A DNA stretch of 64,000 nt from Branchipolynoe longqiensis (GCA_030323885.1 CM059198.1:63452917-63516916); one strand, 5' to 3'; shown: positions 10,066-20,166, numbered from the stretch's first letter. Program-made: numbers and translations. Notes: generated by a model from the letters alone, not told the origin.

Positions 10066-10590
10066 TGCTTGAGTACACCTTAGCATGCGGGAGGTTGGAG
10101 AGTTAAAACCTGAAAGAAAATAATGTCTTACAAAATTGGTACTTGTCGCTGCCTAGCCCGCTGCTCGGCATGAATAGGATAGTGTGTTGGACTGCTTTGC
10201 TTACTATCAATATCAGGATAATGTCATCATCATCATCATCATCATGCTGTCGGTCGTAATGCGACAAAGACTGCTTTCATTACTTGACTGGCGCTCTCCA
10301 TCTAGCTCTCTGCTCTGAGAGTTGCATCCATGAGTCCGTCTTATTACTTAATGTCTCTCAGCTTCAGGTTTCTCTTGATGGTATCCTTGAACCGGAGACG
10401 AGGGCGCCCTCTCTTTCTGTAACCAGAAGACAGTTGAGAATAGAGGGATAATGTAACAGAGTGGGATATGACATCATGTTGCCAGTGGCCTAGTTTCTCA
10501 GTCAGGCAGCACTATAAAGTCACCATGAGTGCACACTGTCACAATTCTGTATCCATACTGATATAAGCAAAGATGTTGCTAAGAACTAAA
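10066..10590 (+). mobile_element. SINE-A copy split by LINE-E
   Basis: Degenerate head (GCATGCGGGAGGTTGGAGAG), first half of the body to 10224 and second half from 10441 to the degenerate tail. The middle 10225-10440 is LINE-derived. Confidence 0.7.
10225..10440 (-). mobile_element. LINE-E, 3' end of ORF2 with ATG-repeat tail
   Basis: On the minus strand, about 10440-10345 reads QLSSGYRKRGRPRLRFKD followed by TIKRNLKLRDIK and two in-frame stops. This looks like the C-terminal tail of LINE endonuclease/reverse-transcriptase polyproteins, which often carry a G-R-x-R-x-R-F-K-D motif. The 3' end is an (ATG)n tail (CAT repeat at 10225-10245). The last ~65 bp before the tail match repeat E copies at 12165, 14038, 24399, 26678 and 45770, whereas the upstream part does not. 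Confidence 0.6.
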
Positions 10591-10710
10591 TCCAAGCATG
10601 TGTTGATGACCTGCCAACTGGGTGCCAGGCACTATTACCTTCTATCTCCTTCCCTTTGCCACACGTCGTGTCTCATATACAGTGGGGCTATACTGATAAG
10701 ACCTCCGTAG

Positions 10711-11012
10711 AACAAACTAATCATGGATGTTCACAACACAAAAATACCCCAATCAAACTCTGAATGTGCTTGCTTATATATTTATATATGTATGCGTATA
10801 TGGATAGTGATGAACCCTTTATCGCGTGTAGTATAATGCCTGTAGTGTCCTGCACCCCCCCCCCCCTGTCCGGGTTGGGGTAGAGGGGGGTGGGGTGGAC
10901 TTAGGTCGAACCAATTAATGATGAATGTTCACAACACTAAAACACCCCCATCAAACCCTGAATGTGCTGGTTTACATATTTATATATTTATGCATATATA
11001 TCTATATAGTAA
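10711..11012 (+). repeat. ~95-bp direct duplication around a C/G-rich core
   Basis: The segment with TGTTCACAACAC, CTGAATGTGCT and TTATATATTTATATAT occurs at 10711-10805 and about 10908-11005 (offset 197 bp). A poly-C run and G-rich DNA (10852-10900) lie between. Confidence 0.65.
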
Positions 11013-11023
11013 TTAACAAGGCA

Positions 11024-11340
11024 GAATGATTGAATGAGTTAAGTGTATGCTTCCTCTTATAGTGGGTCTTGGGATTCGAACCCATGGGGTTCGGAGCCTA
11101 ATAGAGCCAAACCAATGAGATACAAATTATTGTCACTATGTGACCTTACTATAAAAAGGTTCTATCCGACAAAGTGACCGAATTGGTGTTATGGATGTAA
11201 AAATGTATTACACATAATATTGTTCTATCTGCTTTGCTATCATGCAGTTACACAGCTTCAGCGGTCATTATCTCGAAAGCACAGTTTTGTCAGATAGAAC
11301 CTTTTTATAGTAAGATCGCAACTACCTAGCCTGGTATTCG
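11024..11340 (+). mobile_element. SINE-A copy split by a MITE
   Basis: Degenerate type 1 head from 11024 and body to 11148. The body resumes after 11310 with CAACTACCTAGCCTGGTATTC and is cut at 11340 by repeat F. Confidence 0.7.
11149..11310. mobile_element. TA-flanked mariner-like MITE
   Basis: 162 bp with inverted ends CTATAAAAAGGTTCTATC and its complement, flanked by TA at 11147-11148 and 11311-11312. The TA target fits the Tc1/mariner superfamily. No transposase. It sits inside a SINE-A and is therefore younger than it. Confidence 0.8.
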
Positions 11341-11402
11341 TAATGAGGAAGACCAATTTTAAATGGTTGAAATTTACCCCACTTATTCAATAAATGTACC
11401 AA
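11340..11402 (+). repeat. Repeat F module
   Basis: GGAAGACCAA, TTGAAATTT and a downstream CAAT-containing stretch are shared with 39198-39258 and 59762-59822. In each case it abuts a truncated SINE. Confidence 0.55.
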
Positions 11403-11650
11403 AAAAACAACAGGAATAAAACTGTACATGTATAAATAACAGCGATAAAAGGTTGAGTGTGTGGAGTTAAGGCACCAGCATCCTCTTAACCAACCGAATG
11501 GAACAGCCTACTCACAGAAGGGGTGGTAGGTGGCCACTTATACATCCACTAATATTATGGGTAATAATTGTGATTTCTTATATAATATCCATGTGATGGA
11601 AATATATGCAGATATGAGCACTATAAGCATTTGTCATGGAAATATGTATG

Positions 11651-11932
11651 GTCAGATCAGGATGGGTACCTTCTTGTGACAGTGGGCAATCATTACTACT
11701 TTATAGGGCTGCCCCACTGGGATACCAGACCGCCAGCACAATGACCCAATTTCCCCCTCAATCAAATTATCCTGATACTGAGCTTGCCCTATCCTAGTAA
11801 TGCCAAGTGCCAGGCTAGGTAGTGACAAGTATAAATATTGTAAGTATTTGATTTGAGTCAACTGGGAATAAAACTCCCAACCTTTCGCATGCGAAGCCTG
11901 GGCTCTACCGATTCGGCCACCGCACTGCTCCT
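11651..11932 (-). mobile_element. SINE-A copy, head type 2
   Basis: Body from ATCAGGATGGGTACC to the head (GGCTCTACCGATTCGGCCACCG) at 11890-11930. The tail is missing. Confidence 0.85.
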
Positions 11933-11936
11933 TTTT

Positions 11937-12630
11937 GTTGTGGTTTTATGTCCTACCAACAAGTCAAACCAGTGACTTAAAAATGTATCCTTGTCACTTC
12001 CTAGCCAGGCGCCCTGCATTATTAGGATAGAACACAACCTGGCTGGCTCAGTGTCAGAATAATGTGATTGAGTGGGATATCAGGTCATGGTGCCAATGGC
12101 CTGATTTCCCAGTGGAGCAGCACTATAAAGTCGCCATGAGTGACCACTGTCACAAGTCGGTCATCATCATCATCATCATGCTGTTGGTCACGATGCGACA
12201 AAGACTGCTTTCATTACTTGACTGCCGCTCTCCATTTAGCTGAGTACATTTCATGAAAGCTGCCTGCAAAAGTGTTGAAGTCCTGCTGGCTTTTGCAAGT
12301 TACCAGCGGCACTCTCTCGGGGAGCAAATAGAGGTTTTACACCGGCAAGAACATGCCCAGACAGGCGCAAAACTATTTGTCCCTGCAGTGGCTGGTCGGG
12401 AGATGTTGGGACTTCCATACATCAACTGCCCTTGATGCTGCCACAGTGACATGGTTTTCTGTTCAGGGTTTGCTCCCTTAGCCTTCGCTTCTATCAAGAA
12501 CCTGTACCCCAAGGCAGTGGTTTACAACTCTGCAGGGCAGGGGCGTCAAACTCCCTGAGGTAATGCAATACCTGCATCCTGATATGACCTTAGATGTTGC
12601 CAGGATGTAAAACTTCAACAACCAACGAAC
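11937..12630 (+). mobile_element. SINE-A copy split by repeat E
   Basis: Body 11970-12161 ends at CACAAGTCGGT. Repeat E occupies 12162-12567. The SINE resumes at CCTGATATGACC and ends with the CAACAACCAAC tail. The SINE-A at 13754-14440 is split close to the same body position. Confidence 0.8.
12162..12567 (-). mobile_element. Repeat E, best copy
   Basis: About 400 bp. On the minus strand it ends in an (ATG)n tail (CAT repeat at 12162-12179). The plus strand carries a 60-codon frame (12253-12435) that recurs in the copies at 14038, 24399 and 26678, with a shared stretch like GAKLFVP and AGREMLG. No domain is recognised. The tail and 5' truncation suggest LINE-type retrotransposition. Confidence 0.65.
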
Positions 12631-12731
12631 CTTAGGTGTTGGCCTTACGTAAAATTAAAAAAAACACCCAACTCCTAGCATCATATATGATCATATCAGG
12701 ACGGTCTCCGCTTGCGTCATTATCCGTGAAA

Positions 12732-13076
12732 CCAGACCAGACGAGATGGCCTAATAAGTTAGATCGTCCGTCTCCCATGCTTGTAGACCGTGGGGTCGTG
12801 GGGTCGAGCCCTGGTTGAGTCAAACCAATGACTTAAAAATGGATGATTATCGCTTCCTAGCGAGGCACGAGGCATTTTTAGCACAGGGCAAGAACTGGTG
12901 TGGTCAGTGTCAGGATAATGTGACTGAGTGAGATACCAGATCATGGTGCTGGTGGCCTGGTTTCCCAGTGGGACAGCACTATACAGTCACCATGAGTGTG
13001 CACTATCACAAGTCGGTACCTGTCCTGATATGACCTTAGATGTTGCTAGGACATAAAACAACAACACACAAACAAC
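12732..13076 (+). mobile_element. SINE-A full-length copy with target duplication
   Basis: Type 1 head, body and AACAACACACAAACAAC tail. Flanked by TTATCCGTGAAA (12720-12731) and TTATCTGCGAAA (13077-13088), a 12-bp target-site duplication with two later changes. This is the best evidence that SINE-A moves by retrotransposition. Confidence 0.9.
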
Positions 13077-13088
13077 TTATCTGCGAAA

Positions 13089-13574
13089 AGCAAGTGCAAA
13101 CGCAAAGCGACCAAAAGTATTGAGGTGCCAGGACGCGAATGGTTCTTTGCCCACTCACCCACCTCTTACGCTAGAGATCTGGGGTTGGTTAGTGCAATGA
13201 CGGCTGTCAATCCGCCATTAGCTTAAGTGGCTCTTTAACCATTTCTCAGGTTAGTAGTAATTAGGGAGCAAGGGTCACATTGCACTTGATTTGGCGGCAG
13301 GAGAGGAAACAGCCTCTCTCCATGCCCAATATTCACTGCGCTGTATTGTCTTCTTCACAAAGTTATTTTTCCCGTCCACCCGAGTTTGGCATGCCACATA
13401 GCACACTTAATTTTGTTTCGGTCATCTTCAGCATCATCATGAATCCTTTAACTGCAATCGTTGGGGCATCACAGATGACTTTGCAACCATATTTCTTAAT
13501 GGTCTCCCTGTTCTCCACTGCCTGTCCATTCCCTGATGTTGTTACCAGCACTCCATTGGGTATCATTCATTTGT
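13089..13574. other. Unassigned interval
   Basis: The open frames on both strands (103 codons plus, 67 minus) show no family I recognise. The plus frame runs straight into a SINE-A tail, which argues against a gene. Confidence 0.45.
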
Positions 13575-13612
13575 CTGTTGCTAGGACCTAAAACTCCAAC
13601 AGCCAACCAAAT
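13575..13612 (+). mobile_element. SINE-A tail fragment
   Basis: GTTGCTAGGACCTAAAACTCC and CAACAGCCAACC only. Confidence 0.6.
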
Positions 13613-13633
13613 CATTCATTTGTCAAATTCTCT

Positions 13634-13753
13634 CAAGGACGGGTACCGAATTGTGACAGTGCACACTCATGGCGACTTTTATAGTGCTGCCCCACTAGGA
13701 GACCAGGCCACCAGCGCCATGACCTGGTATCACCTCAGCCATATTATCCTGAC
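13634..13753 (-). mobile_element. SINE-A body fragment
   Basis: AAGGACGGGTACCGAATTGTG to CATATTATCCTGAC, joined directly to a plus-strand SINE-A head. Confidence 0.75.
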
Positions 13754-14440
13754 GACCAGAGTTGAATGAGACGAATAAGTTGAGCGTACGTCTCCTGTTT
13801 TGGGAGATCGGGGGATCCGAACTCATGGGTTCGAACCCTGGTCGCGTCAAACCAATGATTTAAAAATTGATACTTGTCACTTACTAGCCAGGCTCTCGGC
13901 ATTAGTAGGATAGGGCAATGACTGGTTGGCTCAGTGTCAGGATAATGTTACTGAGTGGGATATCAGGTCATGGTACTGATGGGCTGGTCTCCGAGTGGGG
14001 CAGCACTATAACATCGCCAGAAGTGTGCATTATCATGCGACAAAGACTGCTTTCATTACTTGACTGCCGCTCTCCGCATTTCATGAAAGCTCCCTGCAAA
14101 AGTGTTGAGGTGCTGCTGACTTTTGCAAATTACCATCGGCACTCTCTCAGGGAGAAAATAGAGGATTCACACTGGCAAGAACATGTCCAGCCAGGCGCAA
14201 AACTATTTGTCCCTCCAGTGGCTGGTCGGGAGATGTTGGGAGTACCATACATCAACCGCCCTTGATGCCTCCACAGTGACATGGTTTTCTGTTCAGGGTT
14301 TGCTCCCTTAGCCTTCGGTGCTGTCAAGAACCTGTACCACAAGGCAGTGGTTTACAACTCTGCAGGACAGGGGCGTCAAACTCCCCCTGATATGACCTTT
14401 GATGTTGCTAGGACGTAAAACAACAACAAACAAACAACAT
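13754..14440 (+). mobile_element. SINE-A copy split by repeat E
   Basis: Type 1 head (GTTCGAACCCTGGTCGCG) and body to about 14031. Repeat E lies at 14032-14383. The SINE resumes at CCTGATATGACC and ends AACAACAACAAACAAAC. The breakpoint on the right is the same base as in the 11937-12630 copy. Confidence 0.8.
14032..14383 (-). mobile_element. Repeat E, truncated tail
   Basis: Matches 12162-12567 from ATGCGACAAAGACTGC to GGGGCGTCAAACTCC. The ATG-repeat tail is almost gone. Confidence 0.65.
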
Positions 14441-14442
14441 GT

Positions 14443-14632
14443 ATCCTGACACTGAGCCAACCAGTCCTTGCCCTATCCTAATAATGCTGAGTGCCTGTCT
14501 AGGAAGCGTCAATTATACATTTTTAAGTCATTGGTTTGACTCGATCAACGTTCAAACCTGTGGTTTCTAATCTCATGATCTAGCAAAACGGGAGACGGAT
14601 GCTCAACTCATTCAGCCGTCTCGTCTGGTCCC
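14443..14632 (-). mobile_element. SINE-A 5' half, head type 1
   Basis: From ATCCTGACACTGAGCC to the head (CTCAACTCATTCAGCCGTCTCGTCTGGTC). Confidence 0.8.
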
Positions 14633-14739
14633 ACCCATATAGATGAGGGCCGTTTGTGCAATACCTTATTACAACCATAACCATTAAACAATGTATTGCG
14701 ATGTAAACCTTTTAAAAGATTCCAGCAGTTGAGTGTATT

Positions 14740-14930
14740 GTAGTAGTATCCATTGACCGCTCAGACAATGGGCCAGATAGACAGGTAGGCGTGGAGGTGG
14801 TGAGTGAATCTGGCATCCTAGGTAATCTAATAATAAGGAACCTAGCCCAGGAATGGCAATACATATTGGTTGCAATCCTGCTACATGAAATATTTCAAAT
14901 TTTCATCACCCACCATAATAATATTTACAG
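14740..14930 (+). mobile_element. Degenerate SINE-B
   Basis: GACAGGTAGGCGTGG, a decayed A-box region (GGTAATCTAATAATAAGG) and TATTTCAAATTTTCATCACCC. Older than the arrays at 524-2405. Confidence 0.6.
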
Positions 14931-15032
14931 GACTCCAACCCGAATTGAAGTTTGGTTTCATGCAAACAAATTCCAATAAGGCTATTATTAGTGATAGCCT
15001 TATTGGACATTTCTGGAAGCTATTACCTGATG

Positions 15033-15362
15033 TTCTCTGTGGCGGAGTGGTTAGAGTGTCTGACTTTTTTCTAGGTCGGACTCCTAATCTGAAGTTCAGT
15101 GGTTCAATTCCCTGTGCCCTCAACTCTGCCCTCACCTCTGCCAATTTGGATTTCCACCGCTGTGTATAACTTACAGTGTCATCAAAGGCCAGTCGCTCTC
15201 ATACTATGTCTATGTGGTGTGTGGGCGGTTAAAAATCCCTTGGGTCTGTAAAGGTGTAGGCTCATGCTTTCTATCAACAAACTGTCTAATGGTGAAAACA
15301 AGCCTATTCAGGCTTATCCATGATAGGCAGTATAAATCTTCAAGAACAAAAAAAGAAAAAAA
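15033..15362 (+). mobile_element. SINE-C full copy
   Basis: tRNA-like head with A-box region GTGGCGGAGTGGTTAGAGTG and B box GGTTCAATTCC. The body has CCAATTTGGATTTCCACCGC and TTAAAAATCCCTTGGG. An internal near-palindrome CCTATTCAGGCTTATCC precedes the A-rich tail. Confidence 0.85.
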
Positions 15363-15693
15363 GTACTGTAATACTATTAGAATATCAGCTTCCAGGAAAT
15401 GGCAATTTCTGAGTGATATGTAATTAGTAAGAAAGCTGGGCTGGTGATATAAAATGGCTGCCGGTGTTAAATATTGGTGAAACGCAGGAATTAATCCCTG
15501 TAAAGTACTGCCCCCTGCCGGCAAAGTTAAGCTGCCAGAGCCAGCTCGGTCTAGCACGTTAATCCCTTCCCGAACGCTGGCCACGGAACAGGAGGAGGAG
15601 GAGGAGGAGGAGTGGGAGGGGGGACTTTACTAAAGAATCACCACCACCCAGCACGTTGGTATGGACAGGGGCACTCAGTCGGCCAGGTTGGCT
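15363..15693. other. Unassigned, with (GGA)n
   Basis: No gene recognised. An (AGG)n run lies at about 15589-15617. Confidence 0.5.
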
Positions 15694-16019
15694 TGGTTGG
15701 TTGATGGAGCTTTACGTCCTAGCAACATCTAAGGATGACACAAAATTGTGACAGTGCACACTCATCTAGATTTTATAGTGCTCCCCCCCCCCCTACTGGG
15801 GAATCACGCCATCACCATGACCCGATATCCCAATCATTCACATTATCCTGACACTGAGATAACCAGTACTTCCCCTATCATATTAATTAGAATGTCAAGC
15901 ACCAGGCTAGGAAGCGACAAGTATCAGTTTTATAAGTCATTGGTTTGACTCGACCGGGGAAGCAAACTCCCGGTCTTCCGCACGCGAGGCCCACGCTCTA
16001 CCAATTCGACCACCGCACC
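15694..16019 (-). mobile_element. SINE-A full-length copy, head type 2
   Basis: Tail at 15694, body, and head CGCACGCGAGGCCCACGC..CCAATTCGACCACCGC. A C run expands the body at 15784-15794. Confidence 0.85.
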
Positions 16020-16029
16020 TTGGTGAAGT

Positions 16030-16190
16030 GCCACTTAGTTACAGGTAGGCATCGGGAGGGTGATTGCATTAGGGAGCCTTGCTGAGTTATTGGTTAGGAC
16101 GCTCAGCCCGGAATGGAATAAGCGTGGGCTTTAGTCCTGCACTGGACGCGATGGTTCCAGCCACCCTCACTCCATGACACAGGTTTTCTG
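16030..16190 (+). mobile_element. Degenerate SINE-B
   Basis: ACAGGTAGGCATCGGG, GAGTTATTGGTTAGGACGC and CATGACACAGG. Poorly conserved. Confidence 0.55.
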
Positions 16191-16320
16191 ACTCGGGTTC
16201 TGTCCATGTTGCAGACTGTATCATAATGAAGTTCCCCTGTGAATTGTAATTGACCAACACAACTGGTACATCCTGCCTTCCGGCTTCCTGCTCCCGATAC
16301 TATCTCCCCTCCAACATCCG

Positions 16321-16895
16321 TGTAAAGTCGTCAGCTGGCAACTGTATGTCAAATTTTCCGATATATGAGATATGGGATATGGAGAACTCTGCTTTAATAA
16401 ATTGCAAACTCGTATATAAAATGGTAAATAGTATGTAAAACTAAAGGCATATAAGGTATATGTGGAGTTGGTGCTCTATTACTAATTGAGGATAGAAATT
16501 GTGTATTAATATAGTATAGAGAGAGGGTCATTTCTTGACCTGAGAGAGGGTCACTTCTTGACATGTGGGACAGTCTTTGGGAAGTTGCCTCACATACCCC
16601 CTCCCCTCCAAGAGTTATTTCTGGATCACTGCACCAGATACAACAGGGCATTGTAGCCAGATCTAACCATGCCTTGGCAACAGGGATATTGAACCCTCAT
16701 TGGTGGATAAAGGAATGAGGGATTGAAAGATTGGATCATCTGATCACCACCATCTTGTTCTTGAAACTATAAATACAATAAATCAGAGAGTCTCACTCTC
16801 CTACCTTTCACTCTGTATCTACTTTTCTTCCTTGCCTGTAGTGATTTCTTATTAGCCTATCTACACCACTCAAAGCGCCAGGCGTCGACTTTACA
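16321..16895 (+). mobile_element. LTR-G copy 2, terminus to terminus
   Basis: 575 bp from TGTAAAGTCGTCAGCTGGC to GCCAGGCGTCGACTTTACA. The ends are TG..CA with inverted complementarity of about 18 bp. Near the 3' end AATAAATCAGAGAG is followed by a CT-rich run and TTGCCTGTAGTGATTTC. These features suggest a solo LTR, although the long inverted ends are also compatible with a DNA transposon. No matching target duplication is seen, because a second copy abuts it. Confidence 0.6.
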
Positions 16896-16901
16896 TGTAA
16901 T

Positions 16902-17449
16902 TGTGTAGGCAGGCTAGTAGGAAATCAATACAGGCAAGTATAAGAAAGGCAGAGTATAGACCGAAAGTAAAGTAAGTGAGAGCTTGCACTCTCAGGTTGA
17001 TTATTATATAGTGGTTTCTGGACCTGACATGGCATATCACCTGACCATGGCCTCAAATGAACAGTAAGCATTTATAGGTCAACCATTCAACAAGAAGCAT
17101 TCTTGTGTCACCATGGCAACTGTGATCTACCCACCACCATCATGCCTTGTGGCTGCTTTGGCCTCACCTGCCCTGTTGTGTCTGTGTGTGTGGTGACCCG
17201 TGACTAACAGTTGGGGGGGAGGGGGTTGTGAGTAGAGCTCTTGAGCTCCTTCCACACTAACAGTAATGCCCCTCTCACACTATCTATAGAATACACAATG
17301 ACTATTTAATACAAGTAAAGGATCACCAACACTACATATTTACATTCATGCACATGGCCCTGTACATCATTTACATTTATAGACCATTTGTAATCCCTTA
17401 TATACCAGTTCACATTCCCCACCAATGTGTTTTATCGGAATATTTTACA
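16902..17449 (-). mobile_element. LTR-G copy 3, inverted against copy 2
   Basis: Reverse orientation from TGTGTAGGCAGGCTAGTAGG to CGGAATATTTTACA. It has the same CT-rich and promoter-like parts as 49990-50460, to which it is closer than to copy 2. Confidence 0.6.
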
Positions 17450-17743
17450 TTGGGATTCCTCATTCCTCACACAAACAAATAAATTGATTGATTTGTCAAC
17501 AGAATAATCAATAGCCAAGACATTTTAACTTATTAACACAAAAGAATACCCCAAGTAACACACTATTCATACTGCATACAAAACAAGATAATAAATCAAA
17601 AAGGATATCTGACCACATATGGACTGAGACTATCTACTTAAATGTTTTAGTATCTATTGGATTGGAAATCCTAAGCCAACACCTAAAACCTTGCATATAA
17701 ATGTAAAATGTGATTTACTTTGTACGCATTACATATAACGTGA
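17450..17743. other. Unassigned AT-rich interval
   Basis: No gene or repeat recognised. Confidence 0.5.
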
Positions 17744-18082
17744 ACCAGATGGCCGAATGAGTTAGAGCGTCCGTCTCCCGTGCTTGTAGATTGTGGGGTT
17801 GTGGGTTCGAACCCTGGTCGAGTCAAACCAATGACTTAAAAATTGATACTTGTTGCTTCCTAGCCAGGTGCTCAGCATTATTAGGACAGGGCAAGGACTG
17901 GTGTGCCCAGTGTCAGGATAATGTGACTGAGTGGGATACCAGGTCATGGTGCCGGTGGCCTGGTTTCCCAGTGGGACAGCACTATAAAGTCACCATGAGT
18001 GTGCACTGTCACAAGTTGGTACCCGTCCTGATATGACCTTAGATGTTGCTAGGATATAAAACAACAACAAACAAACAAACAT
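17744..18082 (+). mobile_element. SINE-A full-length copy, head type 1
   Basis: ACCAGATGGCCGAATGAG head, B box GGGTTCGAACCC, full body and AACAACAACAAACAAACAAAC tail. ACATATA-like sequence lies on both flanks, a possible short target duplication. Confidence 0.9.
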
Positions 18083-18411
18083 ATAGCATCGTGTACATTT
18101 CAATTAAAAAAACTTCACACTTCAATTTACTATTTAGACCATGTAAAGATGTGTGTAAATACCTACATACCTGTGGCATGTACGGTCAGAGGACCAGTGC
18201 TACTGCGCTAACAACAGATATATATGAATAACATTAATTTATCCAAATAAATCGCTGTCATCAAGCATAGTCATGGTCTTAGTTGGCGACACGCTGTAGG
18301 ACCACCACCACTCACTCTTAATTATGCGGAACATCATGGACGTCGCTTGGGGGATTTCTTTGGGTAAATACAAATACCACAATTTTGTTTAAAGTAAATA
18401 AAAACGGTGGG
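18083..18411. other. Unassigned, with a hairpin-module remnant
   Basis: At 18185-18235, GTCAGAGGACCAGTGC..GCGCTAACAACAG and GAATAAC resemble the terminal module of repeats N and D. The rest is unassigned. Confidence 0.4.
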
Positions 18412-18985
18412 GAGAGGAGCGGGTGAGGGCATGGTGCGAGGATGAGAGTAGGGTAGTAGAGGGTGAGGGCATGGTGGGAGGATGAGAGTAGGGTAGTAGA
18501 GGGTGAGGGCATGGTGGGAGGATGAGAGTAGGGTAGTAGAGGGTGAGGGCAGGGTGGAAGCATGAGAGTAAGGTAGTAGAGGGTGAGGGCAGGGTGGAAA
18601 GATGAGAGTAGGGTACGAGAGGGTGAGGGCATGGTGGGAGAATGAGAGTAGGGTAGTAGAGGGTGAGGGCATGGTGGGAGGATGAGAGTAGGGTAGTAGA
18701 GGGTGAGGGCAGGATGGAAGCATGAGAGTAAGGTAGTAGAGGGTGAGGGCAGGGTGGAAAGATGAGAGTAGGGTACGAGAGGGTGAGGGAATGGTGGGAG
18801 AATGAGAGTAGGGTAGTAGAGGGTGAGGGCATGATGGGAGGATGAGAGCTGGGTAGTGGGAGGCTGAGAGCTGGGAAGTAGGCGATGAGGGCAGGGTGGG
18901 AGGATGAGTGCAGGGTGGGATCATGAGAGTAGGGTAGTGGAGGGTGAGGGCAGGGGGAGAGAATGAGAGTTATAATAGTAGAAGG
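18412..18985 (-). repeat. 40-bp minisatellite, locus 2
   Basis: Fourteen or so units in the G-rich orientation (GATGAGAGTAGGGTAGTAGAG, GGTGAGGGCATGGTGGGAG). The complement is the unit at 4453-6090. A ~180-bp super-unit (18530-18620 against 18710-18800) is also repeated. The 196- and 147-codon minus frames are artefacts. Confidence 0.9.
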
Positions 18986-19390
18986 TTAGGGCAGGGTGGA
19001 ACGATGAGGGTGGGAGGCTGAGAGCTGGGCAGTAAGGGATGAGGGCAGGGTGGGAGGATGAGAGCAGTGTAGTAGAAGGTGAGAGCCGGGTGGGAGGATG
19101 GTAGTGATTAGGTGGTATTGAGAGAGGGAGGCGGGAGAGGTAGTGATATATGGTGGGTAGGAAGGGGGTGAGGACAGCCTGGGAGCAGGGCGATGAGGGG
19201 GTGATGCTGAGAGAGGGAAAAGGGAGAGGGAAAGGGGCAAGATAATTGTAGAAGCAAAAGCAAGGGTCACAGTAGGGTGTGAAGAGGCGGTGAGGGAATG
19301 ATGGGTTTAGGGTGATGAGGAGGGGGTGGTGAGAGAGGGAGGAATGAGAGGGTAGGGTGTGATATGAGGAGGGGTGACGTCAGTGTGTGA
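18986..19390 (-). repeat. Degenerate G-rich extension of the minisatellite
   Basis: Irregular GATGAGGG, GGTGGGAGG and GAGAGAGGGA words without fixed period, grading out by about 19390. Confidence 0.7.
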
Positions 19391-19452
19391 TTACAGCGAT
19401 CCTGAGCTATTGGTTTTCAGCTTCAATAGCCTATTCTAAATATGATATTTTA

Positions 19453-19610
19453 TTGAAGTTGCATAGTCCGATGGTTTTAGGTGTTTCTCATTTTCTGAGA
19501 TAAATATATTAGGTTGATCCTTATTATCTGTCTCACTTTACGTTGAAGTCACTTTTATATTAAATGGTTAACTTTTGACAAATTTGCATAAGTGCAAATG
19601 TACTAAATTA
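19453..19610 (-). mobile_element. MITE-M half copy
   Basis: TTGAAGTTGCATAGTCCGATGG to the AT-rich middle. It is truncated where a headless SINE-C begins. Confidence 0.7.
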
Positions 19611-19832
19611 AACCGTTGTGTATAACTTGTATTTTCATCTAAGGCTGGTTGCTCTCATATCATGTCTATGTAGGGTGGGAGGTTAAAAATCCCTTGGGTT
19701 GGTAAAAAGTGCAGGGTTGGCCTTTCTATCGACCAACTGTCTAATGCTGAAAACAAGACTATTCCGACGTATCCATGATAGTCAGTAAAAATCTTCTAGA
19801 AAAAAAGGGGGCGGGGAAACAAAGAAAAGATC
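19611..19832 (+). mobile_element. SINE-C, headless
   Basis: TGTATAACTTG..TTAAAAATCCCTTGGG..CTATTCCGACGTATCC and an A-rich end. Confidence 0.75.
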
Positions 19833-19837
19833 ACAGC

Positions 19838-20165
19838 CCATTTATTGAAGAATAGCCACATCATCATGCTGAATGTTTGTTGCACCAAATGGTCCACAGT
19901 AGCCACTCCTGGCTGAGACATGCATTCTTACTCAAGCAAGAACCACTCCCTCGAGTCCAGTGGATATCAGTGTCCACTGATACTCGGACACATTCTGCTT
20001 AAGTGTGTAGATTTCGTGGCGTTCAACCAGCAAGGTTTTCCTGTAAATGACATGTGAGAGTTGTTTACCGATATAAAGCACACACACATTTTAGAATTTA
20101 TGAAAACAACAGGACAGTATCACCTCTTGTAATTTTAGCTATGTTTTGTCACTTAAATTGTATTG
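19838..20165 (+). mobile_element. LINE-R ORF2 C-terminal fragment
   Basis: The frame near 19900 reads SHSWLRHAFLLKQEP, which aligns with GHSWLPHAFLLKGEP of the copy at 52806-53105, and then decays with stops. The following text TGGATATCAGTGTCC and GGACAGTATCACCTC also has counterparts there. SINE-C is inserted at 20167, and 3'-UTR-like sequence continues at 20467. Confidence 0.6.
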
Positions 20166-20166
20166 T

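Noticed and set aside
12253..12435. Small conserved gene in repeat E
   Set aside because: The 60-codon frame recurs only because the repeat does. Other copies carry frameshifts, and the element's transcription direction appears to be the opposite strand.
13280..13591. 103-codon plus-strand gene
   Set aside because: It ends inside a SINE-A tail and shows no recognisable motif.
17744..17830. Functional tRNA gene
   Set aside because: The tRNA-like part is a SINE head. It is followed by the SINE body without a terminator and recurs dozens of times with decayed arms.
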